The notes under the pieces are model-generated. The model saw only the letters and a list, made by a program, of their open reading frames with translations. It made no database searches and was not told the DNA's origin. Below, piece after piece: positions 27,500-37,290 of a DNA stretch of 44,551 nt. Position numbers and translations under genes: made by a program. Every line of letters starts with the position of its first letter. Positions within the stretch are counted from its first letter, which is position 1. Origin of the DNA: Microbacterium sp. p3-SID336 (GTDB taxonomy: Bacteria; Actinomycetota; Actinomycetes; Actinomycetales; Microbacteriaceae); NCBI RefSeq assembly GCF_025143365.1, contig NZ_JALXPE010000035.1:1-44551 (forward strand), written 5' to 3'.

Positions 27500-28915
27500 T
27501 CAGCGAGTCGCGCTGGCGAACTGCGGTGCATCGACCTCTTCATCGGGGCTGACGGTCGCACGCGTCGGCTCCCACTTGATGACGGAGCAGACGATGAAGC
27601 CGACGAGAGGCACGAGAGAGAGGATCAGGAACGTCGTGCTCAGGCCGAGCTCCTCGCGCAGCAGCGGGAAGACGACGAGACCGAGCGCGGCGCCGAGGGA
27701 GCCGATCGCCCCGATGATGCCGTTCGCGCCGGCGCGCAGCTCGCTGCGGAACGACAGCGTCGACAGGCTCTTGCCGTTCGCGCCCGGCCCGGCCGAGTGG
27801 AACAGGATGAACAGCGACGGCACGACGAAGGCCAGCCACAGGGGCAGCGAGTCGAAGAAGAACCCGAGGATGAGCAGCATCACGAACACCGCGCCGAAGC
27901 CGATCGCCGAGGCGCGGCGCAGGCCGAGCCTGCCGGCGACGACCGGAGAGAGGAATCCGCCGACGATGCCGAAGACGTTGAACAGCAGCGTGCCGAGCGT
28001 CGCCAGGACGAAGTCTCCCTCGCCGAACAGGGCGAGCGCGATGATCGGCAGATACCATCCCACCGCGAAGTACTGGATGGACTGGCCCATCTGGACTGTC
28101 GCCGCAAGGACCGTGCGCGGGAGGTAGGTGCCGCGGAAGATCAGGGCGACGTTGCGGATGCCCTTGTTGGCGAGGTTCACGACGGCGACCCGCTCCGAGA
28201 CCGGCGCGGCGACGAACTGCTCCTTGTAGATGCGCGTCATCGACTCCGCCGCCTTCTCCAGGCGTTCCTTGCGCGCCAGCCACGTGGGGCTCTCGACCAG
28301 CAGGGTCGCCTGCAGGATGAGCAGGATCAGCGCGACCACACCGGCGGCGCCCACGGCGTAGCGCCAGATCGCATCGCCGACATCCATGCTGTAGAAGCCG
28401 ATCGCGAGAAGCAGGTTCGTGGACACGGCGACGTACCAGATGCCCTGCCAGGTGTTCAGTCGGCTCTTGAAGCGAGCGGGCGTGAACTCGGCGAGGAGTG
28501 CCATCGCGATGGCGAAGTCGATGCCGTAGGCGGCGCCCACGAAGAAGCGACCGGCGACGACGAGCTCGAACGTGGGCGCGAAGGCCGCGATGAGCGCACC
28601 GGCGAGGGCGAGGACCTTGGCCGCGATCAGCGGAGGGATGCGACCGTAGCGATCGGCGAGCCAGCCGCCGATGGGGTTGAAGACCAGGGCCACCCACGAG
28701 GCCATCGAGGTCAGCAGCGCGACCTGTCCGGCCGTGAGGCTCATGTCGCGCGTCATCGGCCCCAGTCCCGCGCTCAGCGCCGAGTTGGAGAACGCGTCGA
28801 GGAAGAGACCGCCGAGCGCGAGCCACCAGATGATCGCGGCGCGACCACGGATCCCGGTGCGGGAATCGATGAACGCGACGACGTCGTGCACACCGCGAAG
28901 GCTATGTGTTGCCAT
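27500..28915 (-). CDS. MFS transporter, probably glycerol/polyol or related substrate
   Basis: Start MATHSLRGVHDVVAFIDSRT at 28915; 471 aa, 12 predicted membrane helices. The MFS motif A appears as GWLADRYGRIPP after helix 2, and VAGRFFVGAAYGIDFAIAM is in helix 4, as in sugar/metabolite transporter subfamilies. It heads the operon and ends six bases before glpK, where other bacteria often have the GlpF channel, so it is probably the uptake route for the operon's substrate. Substrate inferred from context only. Confidence 0.85.
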   Translation of the reverse strand: MATHSLRGVHDVVAFIDSRTGIRGRAAIIWWLALGGLFLDAFSNSALSAGLGPMTRDMSLTAGQVALLTSMASWVALVFNPIGGWLADRYGRIPPLIAAKVLALAGALIAAFAPTFELVVAGRFFVGAAYGIDFAIAMALLAEFTPARFKSRLNTWQGIWYVAVSTNLLLAIGFYSMDVGDAIWRYAVGAAGVVALILLILQATLLVESPTWLARKERLEKAAESMTRIYKEQFVAAPVSERVAVVNLANKGIRNVALIFRGTYLPRTVLAATVQMGQSIQYFAVGWYLPIIALALFGEGDFVLATLGTLLFNVFGIVGGFLSPVVAGRLGLRRASAIGFGAVFVMLLILGFFFDSLPLWLAFVVPSLFILFHSAGPGANGKSLSTLSFRSELRAGANGIIGAIGSLGAALGLVVFPLLREELGLSTTFLILSLVPLVGFIVCSVIKWEPTRATVSPDEEVDAPQFASATR

Positions 28916-29135
28916 CGGAAAATGACCTCTCTGTCATCCCGACGGAATGCAACATCAGCAAAAAGGGCAAGCGAAGACCTCCGTCAGGAAATCTTCATCT
29001 TGCCCTGTGGGAGCCATAGTGACATGTCCGGAGGCAGGGCGCAAGCCGCAGTCCGGTTTGGTCGGAGGCGCGTTCGCGCCCTACCGTGTTGACCCATACC
29101 CGTCGCCTCCCTCCCCTCGAAAGGGGTCCGCACGC

Positions 29136-30251
29136 ATGAAGATCACCGGAGCAGTCCTCGCGCACACCGGCGCCGAGCGCCCTTATGCGGCCAGCAAACC
29201 GCTGATCGTGCGCGAAATCGAACTCGACGAACCGGGGCACGGCGAGCTGCGGTTGCGGATCGAGGCCGCCGGGCTGTGCCACTCCGATCTGTCGGTCGTG
29301 AACGGGACCCGCCCTCGCCCGATGCCCATGCTCCTGGGCCACGAGGCCGCCGGAATCGTCGAGGCTCTCGGCCCGGGAATCGACGATCTGGAGGTCGGCG
29401 ATCGGGTCGTCACCGTCTTCCTGCCGCGGTGCGAGGAATGCGCCAACTGCCTCACCGGCGGAAAGCTCCCCTGCACCCCCGGGAGCGCGACCAACGGCGC
29501 AGGAACACTGCCCTCCGGTGCCCGCAGACTGCACGATGACGCCGGTGAGGAAATCCACCACCACCTGGGGGTCTCCGGGTTCGCGACCCATGCCGTCGTC
29601 GACCGCAGATCGGTGGTGCGCGTCGGCAGCGACGTCCCGCCCACCGTCGCCGCCGTCCTGGGCTGCGCGGTGCTCACCGGCGGCGGAGCGGTTCGCAACG
29701 CGGGTGGGCTCGTGGCCGGCCAGGACCTCATCGTCGTCGGGCTCGGGGGAGTCGGAATGGCGGCGGTGCTCGCCGGTCGCGCGATCACGCACGCGGCGGG
29801 CGGTCGGGTGATCGGCATCGACTCGAACACCGACAAGCACGCCACCGCGCTCGCGCTCGGCGCCGACGCCGTGCACACCCCGGAGGAGGCGGCAGAGCTC
29901 GGCATCACCGCGCCTGTCGTCGTCGAGGCTGCGGGGCACCCGCGCGCCTTCGAGACCGCCTTCCACGCGACCGCACCCGGCGGCATCACCGTGACAGCGG
30001 GCCTGCCCGCGCCCGGAGCGACCTCGCAGATCCCGCCGCTGACCGTCACCGCCGAGGCGCGCACGATCATCGGCTCCTACCTCGGCTCGGCCATCCCCGC
30101 ACGGGACATCCCCGTGTTCGAGGCCCTCTGGCGCGACGGGAGTCTGCCCGCCGAGAAGCTGATCACGTCGACCATCACCCTGGACGGGCTGAACGAGGCG
30201 CTCGACATCCTGGATGCGGGAGACGCGATCCGGCAGTTGATCGTCTTCTGA
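29136..30251 (+). CDS. zinc-dependent alcohol dehydrogenase
   Basis: Start MKITGAVLAHTGAERPYAAS at 29136 after GAAAGGGG; 371 aa. Medium-chain dehydrogenase with catalytic zinc ligands in GLCHSD and GHEAAG, a structural zinc site CEECANC...C, and the Rossmann fold VVGLGGVGMAAVLAG. It oxidises an alcohol with NAD(P); mycothiol-dependent formaldehyde dehydrogenases are close relatives, but no specific motif decides. Divergent from the glycerol operon across 220 bases, which suggests joint control. Confidence 0.88.
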   Translation: MKITGAVLAHTGAERPYAASKPLIVREIELDEPGHGELRLRIEAAGLCHSDLSVVNGTRPRPMPMLLGHEAAGIVEALGPGIDDLEVGDRVVTVFLPRCEECANCLTGGKLPCTPGSATNGAGTLPSGARRLHDDAGEEIHHHLGVSGFATHAVVDRRSVVRVGSDVPPTVAAVLGCAVLTGGGAVRNAGGLVAGQDLIVVGLGGVGMAAVLAGRAITHAAGGRVIGIDSNTDKHATALALGADAVHTPEEAAELGITAPVVVEAAGHPRAFETAFHATAPGGITVTAGLPAPGATSQIPPLTVTAEARTIIGSYLGSAIPARDIPVFEALWRDGSLPAEKLITSTITLDGLNEALDILDAGDAIRQLIVF

Positions 30252-30382
30252 CGGCGCCGCTCGTCTGCGTTCGGCGACGCGCTCGGCCGCCCCCAGGCGT
30301 GCCTACCGTGGCTCGGCGGCGGCGAGCACGGAAGAATGCAGCGCTGAACGACTCTGCACGGTGCGAACCTCCCCTCCGTCGT

Positions 30383-30976
30383 TCAGACGTCGCGGGCGGG
30401 GCGGGCGTCGTAGCGCAGCGCGACGAGCTGGGAACCCGGCAGCACGCGTGCGGACAGCAGCGTCAGGCCTGCTCGCGGGCCGGAGTAGAGCTTCGATCCG
30501 TCACCGAGCAGCGCCGGGCCGACGAGCACGATCAGCTCGTCGACGAGCCCGCGTTCGAGCAGTGGGTTCCAGGTCGTCGCACTGCCGAACATCACGATGT
30601 CCCCGTCGCCGGACTGCTTCAAGCGCTCGACCTCGGCTGGGCCCTGGGCGCGGGGGACGACCCTGGTCGTCGCGGCCCACGGATCGGCGGGATCGATCGA
30701 GAAGGAGTCGCTGATGATCACCGACTCCGTCGAGAGCACGGCCCGCGCGATCTCCCGGTTCTGCTCGGTCTGGGAGTCGTCGGCGGCGACGCCCGACCAG
30801 TAGTCCCAGTTCTCCGGGAACCACCTGCTGCCGTAGACGATGGTGCCGGCGTGCGACAGCAGCTCGTGGTTATGGTTGTCGAAGGCGTCCTCGAACGGCA
30901 TCGGACCGAGCTCCTTGCCCCGTCCTTCGAAGTAGCCGTCGAGCGAGGTCAGCACGGAGACGACGAGTGTGCGCAT
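30383..30976 (-). CDS. RibD C-terminal / DHFR-like protein
   Basis: Start MRTLVVSVLTSLDGYFEGRG at 30976; 197 aa. SVLTSLDGYFEG, SRWFPENWDYWSG and GDGDIVMFGSATTWNPLLERGLVDEL are the family pattern of RibD_C reductases. It is a distant homologue of the protein at 19925. No operon partner. Substrate unknown. Confidence 0.85.
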   Translation of the reverse strand: MRTLVVSVLTSLDGYFEGRGKELGPMPFEDAFDNHNHELLSHAGTIVYGSRWFPENWDYWSGVAADDSQTEQNREIARAVLSTESVIISDSFSIDPADPWAATTRVVPRAQGPAEVERLKQSGDGDIVMFGSATTWNPLLERGLVDELIVLVGPALLGDGSKLYSGPRAGLTLLSARVLPGSQLVALRYDARPARDV

Positions 30977-31077
30977 CGCCCCAGTGAACTCCGCTCGGCC
31001 ATGTCAAGGCAAGGCTCAGCGGCACCCTGACCCGACGTGCGTGTCGGGCGTGCAGACCCCCGGCCCCCGGGTTCCGC

Positions 31078-33432
31078 TCACGCCGAGCTCGGGCGGGATG
31101 CGGTCGTCGGTGCTTCGCGTCGCCCCACGGCCTCGGCGAGATAGCGGCCCGTGACGGACGCGGTGCTGCGCGAGAGCCCGTGCGGCGTGCCCTGGTACAC
31201 GATGCTGCCGCCCTGCTGACCGGCACCGGGACCGAGGTCGATCACGTGGTCGGCGTGGGCGACGACGCGGAGGTTGTGCTCGATAGCGATGATCGTCGCG
31301 CCGTCGTCGATGAGCTCGTCGAAGAGGTGCAGGAGCCGGTCGACGTCGGATCCGTGGAGGCCTGCGGTGGGTTCGTCCAGCACGATCCGCAACGCCTGGG
31401 CGTCCGGGGCGTCGGCGAGCTGGCGGGCGAGGAGGAGGCGTTGGCGCTCGCCGCCGGAGAAGGTGTCGAGGCCCTGGCCGATGGCGACGTACCCGAGCCC
31501 GACGCGCTCCATCCACTCGAGTCGTCCGGCGATGGCGGGGTGCGCGGCGAGCACCTCGCGGGCCGGGCCGGCGTTCATGGCCAGGAGGTCTGCGATGCTG
31601 CGGCCGTCGATGGTCGCCGCCAGGGCCGTCTCGGTGAAACGGGTCCCTGCGCACGCATCGCACGTCGTCTGCACGTCGTCCAGAAAGGCCAGATCGGTGA
31701 CGATGACGCCCTTGCCCTTGCACATCGGGCACGCTCCGCGGCCGTTCGCGCTGAACCACGACGGATGAAGCCCGGTGGCGGACGCGTAGACGCCGCGAAC
31801 GGCTTCGGCGATACCGAGGACCGTGAGGGGGGTCGAGCGGATTCCGCCGCGCAACGGTGCCTGGTCGACCACCACGAAGTCCGGATGCTGCCGGGGGAGC
31901 TCGGTGGCGAGCAGCGTGGACTTGCCGGATCCGGCGACTCCCGACGCGACCGTGAGCACGCCGAGCGGCACCTCGACGGTCAGATCGCGGAGATTGTTGC
32001 GGCGGGCATCGCGGATCGTCACCCAGCCGCGGGCGGTCCGCGGGTGCTCGCGCAGCCGGACAGGGACGTTCAGCATCCGGCCCGTCGCCGTGTCCGACTC
32101 GGCGAGACCTCCGGGGGGCCCGTCGTACTGGACGGTGCCGCCGTTCGCGCCGCCCGCCGGGCCGAGCTCGATCACGTGATCGGCGGCCTCGATGACGGCA
32201 CGGTGATGCTCGACCACCAGGACGGTGTTGTGCGCATCGCGCAGCCGCCTCAGCAGCTCGTTCAGGCGATGGACGTCGCTGGGGTGCAGGCCGACGCTCG
32301 GCTCATCGAACACGTAGGTCACATCGCTGAGCGCGCTGCCGAGGTGACGGACGATCTTGATCCGCTGCGCCTCGCCCCCGGAGAGGGACCCCGAGTCGCG
32401 GTCGAGACGGAGGTAGCCGAGCCCCACCGTGTCGAGCGCGTCGAGCCGGCTGAGGACGGCTCGCCGCAGCGGTGCCACCTCCGGTGCTCGGACGTCGGCC
32501 ACGACGTGCCGAAGGTCACTGACCGGCGTCGCAGCCCAGTCCGCGATCGAGCGGCCGTCGATCACGCTGGCCCTCGCGGCCGGGTTGAGGCGTGAGCCTG
32601 CGCACTCGGGACAGGCCCGGCGGGTGACGACGCGGGCCAGTGCGATCTGCTCCTCGTCGGTGAGCCGCGACGGCTTCTTGCGCAGGTAGGAGTTCTGCAG
32701 CCGCGGCACGATCCCATCGAAGAGCCCTGACCGGGGGTACTCCGGGGCGGGGTCGCTCAGACGCAGACCCTCCGCGTGCAGCAGCGTGTCCAGCTCGTCC
32801 GGACGGAGTGTGCCGAGCGGTGCATCGGGATCGACCAGACCCGAGTGGACGAGCCGCTTCCACCGGTAGGTCCCCGGCGCGAAGGTCGGAAACCGGACCG
32901 CTCCGTCTCGGAGGCTCCGCGCCGGGTCGATCAGCTCTTCCAGATCGATGTCGTCGACGGTCCCGAGGCCCTCGCACCGGGGGCACATCCCCGCCGGATC
33001 GTTGAAGGAGTACGCGGGCGAGAAGCCCGCCGACGGCTCTCCGATCCGAGAGAAGAACAGTCGCAGGAGCGGAGCGATGTCGCTCGCCGTGCCGACCGTC
33101 GAGCGGGCGTTGCCGGTGAACCGCCGCTGGTCCACGATCGTGGTGAACGTCAGCCCGTCCACCCGATCGACATCCGCGGGTGGATGCTGCGGCAGCCGAT
33201 TCCGCACGAACAGGGGGTAACTGTCCGCGGCCAGGCGTTCGGCCTCGGCGGCGATCGTGTGGAACGCCAACGACGACTTCCCGGAACCGGAGACTCCGGT
33301 GAACACGGTCAGCCGGTGCTTCGGCACCCGCACCGATACCTGACGGAGGTTGTTCGTCCGCGCGCCCTCGACTGTGATCCAGCGACCACGGTCGGCGCCC
33401 TCGCCCGATGTCTCTTCCCTCATGTCGTCCAT
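31078..33432 (-). CDS. UvrA-like ABC protein, short form (784 aa)
   Basis: Start MDDMREETSGEGADRGRWIT at 33432, or the ATG three codons later. Two ABC modules: Walker A GVSGSGKSS (near 46) and GVAGSGKST, with signatures LSGGEAQRIK and FSGGERQRLL. UvrA-type zinc fingers appear as CPRC, CPECAGSRL, CPMCKGKG and CDACAG. At 784 residues it is well below canonical UvrA (about 950), like the UvrA2/DrrC-type paralogues that lack the UvrB-binding part and are linked to DNA protection or drug tolerance. It stands alone, with no uvrB or uvrC nearby. Confidence 0.88.
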   Translation of the reverse strand: MDDMREETSGEGADRGRWITVEGARTNNLRQVSVRVPKHRLTVFTGVSGSGKSSLAFHTIAAEAERLAADSYPLFVRNRLPQHPPADVDRVDGLTFTTIVDQRRFTGNARSTVGTASDIAPLLRLFFSRIGEPSAGFSPAYSFNDPAGMCPRCEGLGTVDDIDLEELIDPARSLRDGAVRFPTFAPGTYRWKRLVHSGLVDPDAPLGTLRPDELDTLLHAEGLRLSDPAPEYPRSGLFDGIVPRLQNSYLRKKPSRLTDEEQIALARVVTRRACPECAGSRLNPAARASVIDGRSIADWAATPVSDLRHVVADVRAPEVAPLRRAVLSRLDALDTVGLGYLRLDRDSGSLSGGEAQRIKIVRHLGSALSDVTYVFDEPSVGLHPSDVHRLNELLRRLRDAHNTVLVVEHHRAVIEAADHVIELGPAGGANGGTVQYDGPPGGLAESDTATGRMLNVPVRLREHPRTARGWVTIRDARRNNLRDLTVEVPLGVLTVASGVAGSGKSTLLATELPRQHPDFVVVDQAPLRGGIRSTPLTVLGIAEAVRGVYASATGLHPSWFSANGRGACPMCKGKGVIVTDLAFLDDVQTTCDACAGTRFTETALAATIDGRSIADLLAMNAGPAREVLAAHPAIAGRLEWMERVGLGYVAIGQGLDTFSGGERQRLLLARQLADAPDAQALRIVLDEPTAGLHGSDVDRLLHLFDELIDDGATIIAIEHNLRVVAHADHVIDLGPGAGQQGGSIVYQGTPHGLSRSTASVTGRYLAEAVGRREAPTTASRPSSA

Positions 33433-33583
33433 AGGGGGACGCTAACCCGAGATGCGGTCGATTTCGGGCCGCATCTTCGGCGCCCGATCCCGGGATCAGC
33501 GGCGGAGGCTCTGGATCAGGTGCGCGACCGGCTCTCCTCGTCACCGGGTGCGCTCGCCCGTCCGATCCTTCCTCGCTCGCCCG

Positions 33584-34213
33584 TCACTCCAGCAGCCCCC
33601 GCTGAAAACCCACGGCCACGGCGGCGGCCCGATCGCTCACACCGAGCTTCGTGAAGATGTGGAGGATGTGCGACTTCACCGTCGCCTCGCTGATGAACAG
33701 TCGAGCAGCGGCCTCGCGATTCGTCGCGCCCGCCGCGATCAGCCGCAGGACCTCCAGCTCCCGTGCGCTCAGCGGCGACTCCGGCGCGCGCACCCGTCCC
33801 ATCAGGCGCAGGGCGACGGTCGGTGACAGCACCGCCTCGCCCCGTGCGGCCGCTTCGACGGCTCTCATGAGCTCGTCGCCGGGAGCGTCCTTCAAGAGGT
33901 ATCCGGTGGCGCCGGCCTCGATCGCGGGGAGCACCTCGCTGTCCGTGTCGTAGGTGGTGAGCACCAGCACCGAGGTGGGCAGCTCCAGCTGGGCGAGGAG
34001 CTTGATCGCCGTGACCCCGTCCATGCGGGGCATGCGCAGATCCATGAGCACGACGTCGGGGGCGAGCGTGCGCGCGAACGCGACGGCCTCGGCCCCGTCG
34101 GCCGCCTCGCCCACGACTTCGAAGCGGGGATCGCCGGTGAACATGCCCCTCAGGCCGTCCCGGACGACCGGATGATCGTCCGCGATGAGCACGCGGATGG
34201 GGGAGTCAGGCAT
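33584..34213 (-). CDS. LuxR-family response regulator (NarL type)
   Basis: Start MPDSPIRVLIADDHPVVRDG at 34213, overlapping the kinase stop by 8 bases; 209 aa. Receiver domain with acidic pocket ADD, phospho-acceptor in VVLMDLRMPRMDG (Asp56) and the conserved Thr/Lys (VLTTYD, LLKDA). C-terminal LuxR HTH: LSARELEVLRLIAAGATNRE...ATVKSHILHIFTKLGV. Works with the kinase just upstream and likely controls the ABC exporter of the same operon. Confidence 0.93.
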   Translation of the reverse strand: MPDSPIRVLIADDHPVVRDGLRGMFTGDPRFEVVGEAADGAEAVAFARTLAPDVVLMDLRMPRMDGVTAIKLLAQLELPTSVLVLTTYDTDSEVLPAIEAGATGYLLKDAPGDELMRAVEAAARGEAVLSPTVALRLMGRVRAPESPLSARELEVLRLIAAGATNREAAARLFISEATVKSHILHIFTKLGVSDRAAAVAVGFQRGLLE

Positions 34214-35453
34214 CGGTCGATCTCCTCTCTTCGGAGGGTTCGGGAGCGAGGACCGGGATGCTGGCGGAGACCGCGGTGCCCTGCTCCGGTCCCGATTCGA
34301 TCTCCAGGGACCCGGCCACGCGGTCCATCCGCTGGCGCATCGAGGTCAGGCCGAACCCGCCCCCGCGGCCCGCGTCGGCCGGCTCGAAACCGATGCCGTC
34401 GTCGCGGACGTCGAGGGTGACGACGTCGTCCATGTACGACAGGGTGAGTCCCACCCGACTCGCGCGCGCATGCTTCCCCGCATTCGTGAGCGCCTCCTGG
34501 GCGACGCGCAGGAGCGTCACCTCGGCCTCGGGGTGCAGCGGACGCACGTCGCCGGTGGTGTTCACCTCGACGGGCACTCCCTGTCGGCCGCTCCATTCGG
34601 AGGCCGCCGCCGCGATCGCGTCGGGCAACCGGGTCGATTCGAGCTCCGGCGGTCCGACGGCGTGGACCGACCGCCGTGCCTCCGCGAGACTCTCCCGCGC
34701 GAGCGCGGTGGCGATGCCCAGGTAGCGTCGGGCGGAGCCGTCGCCGCCGACCTCGATCGCGCGGTCGGCGGCGTGCAGCTGGGTGATGACGCCCGTGAGT
34801 CCCTGCGCGATGGTGTCGTGGATCTCCCGAGCGATGCGCTGTCGCTCGTCGAGGACACCTGCTTCTCGAGCCTGCACGAGCAGCTGCGCCTGCAGCCCCT
34901 CGTTCTCGCGGATGGTCTCCTCCAGCCGGGCCACCATGCGCTTGCGTTCCGCGCTGTGCTCCCTCGTGACATCGCCGATGCTGCTGAAGAGACCAACCAC
35001 CGCCACGATCGCGACGATGAACAGGACGTGGACCAGGATGGCCGCGGGCGCCGGTCCGGGCAGGCCACCGGTGAACGTGGTGACGCTGATCGCGGCGGTG
35101 GCGATCACTCCCACGAAACGCCAGGCGCCGCGCAGGTACTGCCACGAGTGGAGGTAGCCCACGAAGCCGAAGAATCCGGCGAACCACATGTCGCGGCTGC
35201 AGAGCAGGGCGATGAGCACGAGGAGACCCGTGACGTACACGGCGCCCCCGGGGCGGCGCGTGCTCATCGTCCACATCCACACCGCGGTGAGCAGCACGAG
35301 TCCGAGCGAGATGAGCCGGTCGCCCCACGTCCCGGTGCCGGTGATCATCGACAGCGTCGCCGACGTGGCGAGGAGCAGATACGGCGCGACCGCCAGTAGC
35401 CTCAGGAGCTGCTGCTCGCGCCGCTCGATCTGCGTCAGCGACATCGACGTCAT
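34206..35453 (-). CDS. sensor histidine kinase (HisKA_3)
   Basis: Start MTSMSLTQIERREQQLLRLL at 35453 after GGGAGTGATCGC, four bases after the permease gene; 415 aa. Five or six N-terminal membrane segments, a coiled coil (HSAERKRMVARLEETIRENE), the HisKA_3 dimer helix DERQRIAREIHDTIAQGL with the phospho-acceptor His in EIHD, then the ATPase domain (ALTNAGKHARAS N-box, DDGIGF, GGGFGLTSMRQRM). Senses an unknown membrane cue and phosphorylates the regulator at 33584. Confidence 0.92.
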   Translation of the reverse strand: MTSMSLTQIERREQQLLRLLAVAPYLLLATSATLSMITGTGTWGDRLISLGLVLLTAVWMWTMSTRRPGGAVYVTGLLVLIALLCSRDMWFAGFFGFVGYLHSWQYLRGAWRFVGVIATAAISVTTFTGGLPGPAPAAILVHVLFIVAIVAVVGLFSSIGDVTREHSAERKRMVARLEETIRENEGLQAQLLVQAREAGVLDERQRIAREIHDTIAQGLTGVITQLHAADRAIEVGGDGSARRYLGIATALARESLAEARRSVHAVGPPELESTRLPDAIAAAASEWSGRQGVPVEVNTTGDVRPLHPEAEVTLLRVAQEALTNAGKHARASRVGLTLSYMDDVVTLDVRDDGIGFEPADAGRGGGFGLTSMRQRMDRVAGSLEIESGPEQGTAVSASIPVLAPEPSEERRSTDA

Positions 35454-35457
35454 GCGA

Positions 35458-36162
35458 TCACTCCCAGCGGAAGAATCTGGCTGCGGCGAGACTGAGCACC
35501 ACCGCGTAGACGGCCATGACCCCCAGCAGCAGAGGATCGGCGGCCGCGCCCGTCCAGACGTCGTTCAGGCTTCGGCGGAAGGCGCCGAGGGGGGTGAACT
35601 CCCCGATCGCCACCAAAGTAGCAGGCATCAGAGAGACCGGCTGCATGATCCCCGCGAGATACGCCGACGGGAAATAGAGCAGCACGCCGATGCCGTTGGC
35701 GGCGCGTCCGCTCGGCGCGAGCGCAGCGATCAGCAGGCCGATGGCGAACAGGGAGGCGGTGCCGAGCGCGAAGACGGCGGCGAACATCAGGGCGTCGGCG
35801 GGGAGCGGCGCCCCGAACGCGATGCCCGCGACCGCGAGGAGCACGCCGCAGCTGACGAGGGCGAGCACCACCTGCAGGAGCAGCTGCACCGTCAACAGGC
35901 TCGCCGGTCGCACGGGCGTGGTCGAGAGTCGACGCAGGATGCCCTTCTCCCGATAGCCGGCGAGAGCCGTCGGCATCAGATACAGACCCACGAGAGCGAT
36001 CGCGACGGCGATCACCATCGGGAGGAGAGTCGTGTCGTCGGGCCCGATCGAGTTCCCGAACGCGAGGAGGATGAACAGCGGGATCACGACGGTGAACAGC
36101 GATCCGGGCTCGCGCAGGAGCAGCTTGGATTCGACGGCGGTGAGCTTGGCGGTGGCGGACAT
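35458..36162 (-). CDS. ABC-2 type permease
   Basis: Start MSATAKLTAVESKLLLREPG at 36162 after GGGAGACCCC; 234 aa. Six hydrophobic segments in the ABC-2 order with the typical internal LRRLSTTPVRPASLL and FTPLGAFRRSLNDVW. With the ATPase 32 bases upstream it forms an export system of the daunorubicin/antimicrobial resistance type. Substrate unknown; regulation by the adjacent two-component system is likely. Confidence 0.9.
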   Translation of the reverse strand: MSATAKLTAVESKLLLREPGSLFTVVIPLFILLAFGNSIGPDDTTLLPMVIAVAIALVGLYLMPTALAGYREKGILRRLSTTPVRPASLLTVQLLLQVVLALVSCGVLLAVAGIAFGAPLPADALMFAAVFALGTASLFAIGLLIAALAPSGRAANGIGVLLYFPSAYLAGIMQPVSLMPATLVAIGEFTPLGAFRRSLNDVWTGAAADPLLLGVMAVYAVVLSLAAARFFRWE

Positions 36163-36194
36163 GGGGTCTCCCGGGTGCGCAGGGCGGATGCGGG

Positions 36195-37112
36195 TCAGTG
36201 GTCGAACGTGCGGCCGGTGAGGGCGGCGAAGGCGTCGTCGAGGGTGCGCTTGTCGATGCGCAGATCGGTCGCGACGATGTGCTCGCGCGCCAGCAGCGTG
36301 GTCACCGCGGTGGCGAAGTCGCTCGTGCCCGACACGACGACGACATCGGCGGTGATCCGTGCGGACGTCACCCCGGGCAGGGTGCGGATCGCATCGAGGA
36401 TCCGCGTCCCCTCCTCCGACTCCACGCGGAATCGCATGGCGTGCTCCGCATCGACGGCGTCGATCAGCGCGGCCGGGGTATCGATCGCCGCGATGCGGCC
36501 CTGGCTGATCACGGCGACACGGTCGCACAGCTCCTCGACCTCGTCCATGAAGTGGCTGACGAGCACCACGGTCACCCCTGCGGCACGGATCTGCTCGACG
36601 AGCTGCCAGGTCGCGCGGCGGGCCTGTGGGTCGAGTCCCGTGGTGAGTTCGTCGAGGAAGGCGATCCGCGGGTTGCCGACGAGCGCGAGCGCGATGATGA
36701 GGCGCTGCTTCTGCCCGCCCGAGAGCTTGGCGAAGCGCACGTTCCGCTGATCGGACAGGCCCCACTCGTCGATCAGCTCGCGCCAGTTCCGCGGCTGCTC
36801 GTAGAAGGAGGCGTACAGGTCGAGCGCCTCCCAGACCTTGAGGTTGTCGGGCAGCTCGGTGTGCTGCAGCTGCACGCCGATGAGCTGCCTGAGCCGGCGG
36901 CCGTCGGCGACCGGGTCGAGGCCGAGGATCTGGACCGAGCCGGAGTCGGCCGTGCGCAGACCCTCGAGGATCTCGACCGTGGTCGTCTTGCCGGCGCCGT
37001 TGGGGCCGAGGATGCCGAAGATCTCGCCCTCCTCGACGGAGAACGTGATCCCGTCGAGGACGGTTCGCCCGGCGTAGCGCTTGGAGAGGTCGATGACGTC
37101 GATGGCTGGCAT
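36195..37112 (-). CDS. ABC transporter ATP-binding protein
   Basis: Start MPAIDVIDLSKRYAGRTVLD at 37112; 305 aa. Walker A GPNGAGKTTT (near 36), Q-loop VQLQHTELP, signature LSGGQKQRL, Walker B RIAFLDELTTGLD (the usual Glu after Asp retained), H-loop VSHF. The C-terminal 90 residues are the accessory domain of drug-export ATPases. First gene of a four-gene operon with permease, kinase and regulator. Confidence 0.93.
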   Translation of the reverse strand: MPAIDVIDLSKRYAGRTVLDGITFSVEEGEIFGILGPNGAGKTTTVEILEGLRTADSGSVQILGLDPVADGRRLRQLIGVQLQHTELPDNLKVWEALDLYASFYEQPRNWRELIDEWGLSDQRNVRFAKLSGGQKQRLIIALALVGNPRIAFLDELTTGLDPQARRATWQLVEQIRAAGVTVVLVSHFMDEVEELCDRVAVISQGRIAAIDTPAALIDAVDAEHAMRFRVESEEGTRILDAIRTLPGVTSARITADVVVVSGTSDFATAVTTLLAREHIVATDLRIDKRTLDDAFAALTGRTFDH

Positions 37113-37290
37113 GGCTCCAGCCTTCCGGGCTCACCCGCCACGCCCATCGTCCGTGCGGATACTCGGTGCGCGCTCAGGGCTGAGTCGGGAATCCACCGAT
37201 CGGTCGATGCGGCGTCCCGGCGTCGGGATGGCGCGCGGAACGCCCGCAGCACGGTGGCGGCGCTCTCCACGGCTCCCGATGGGGCAGACG

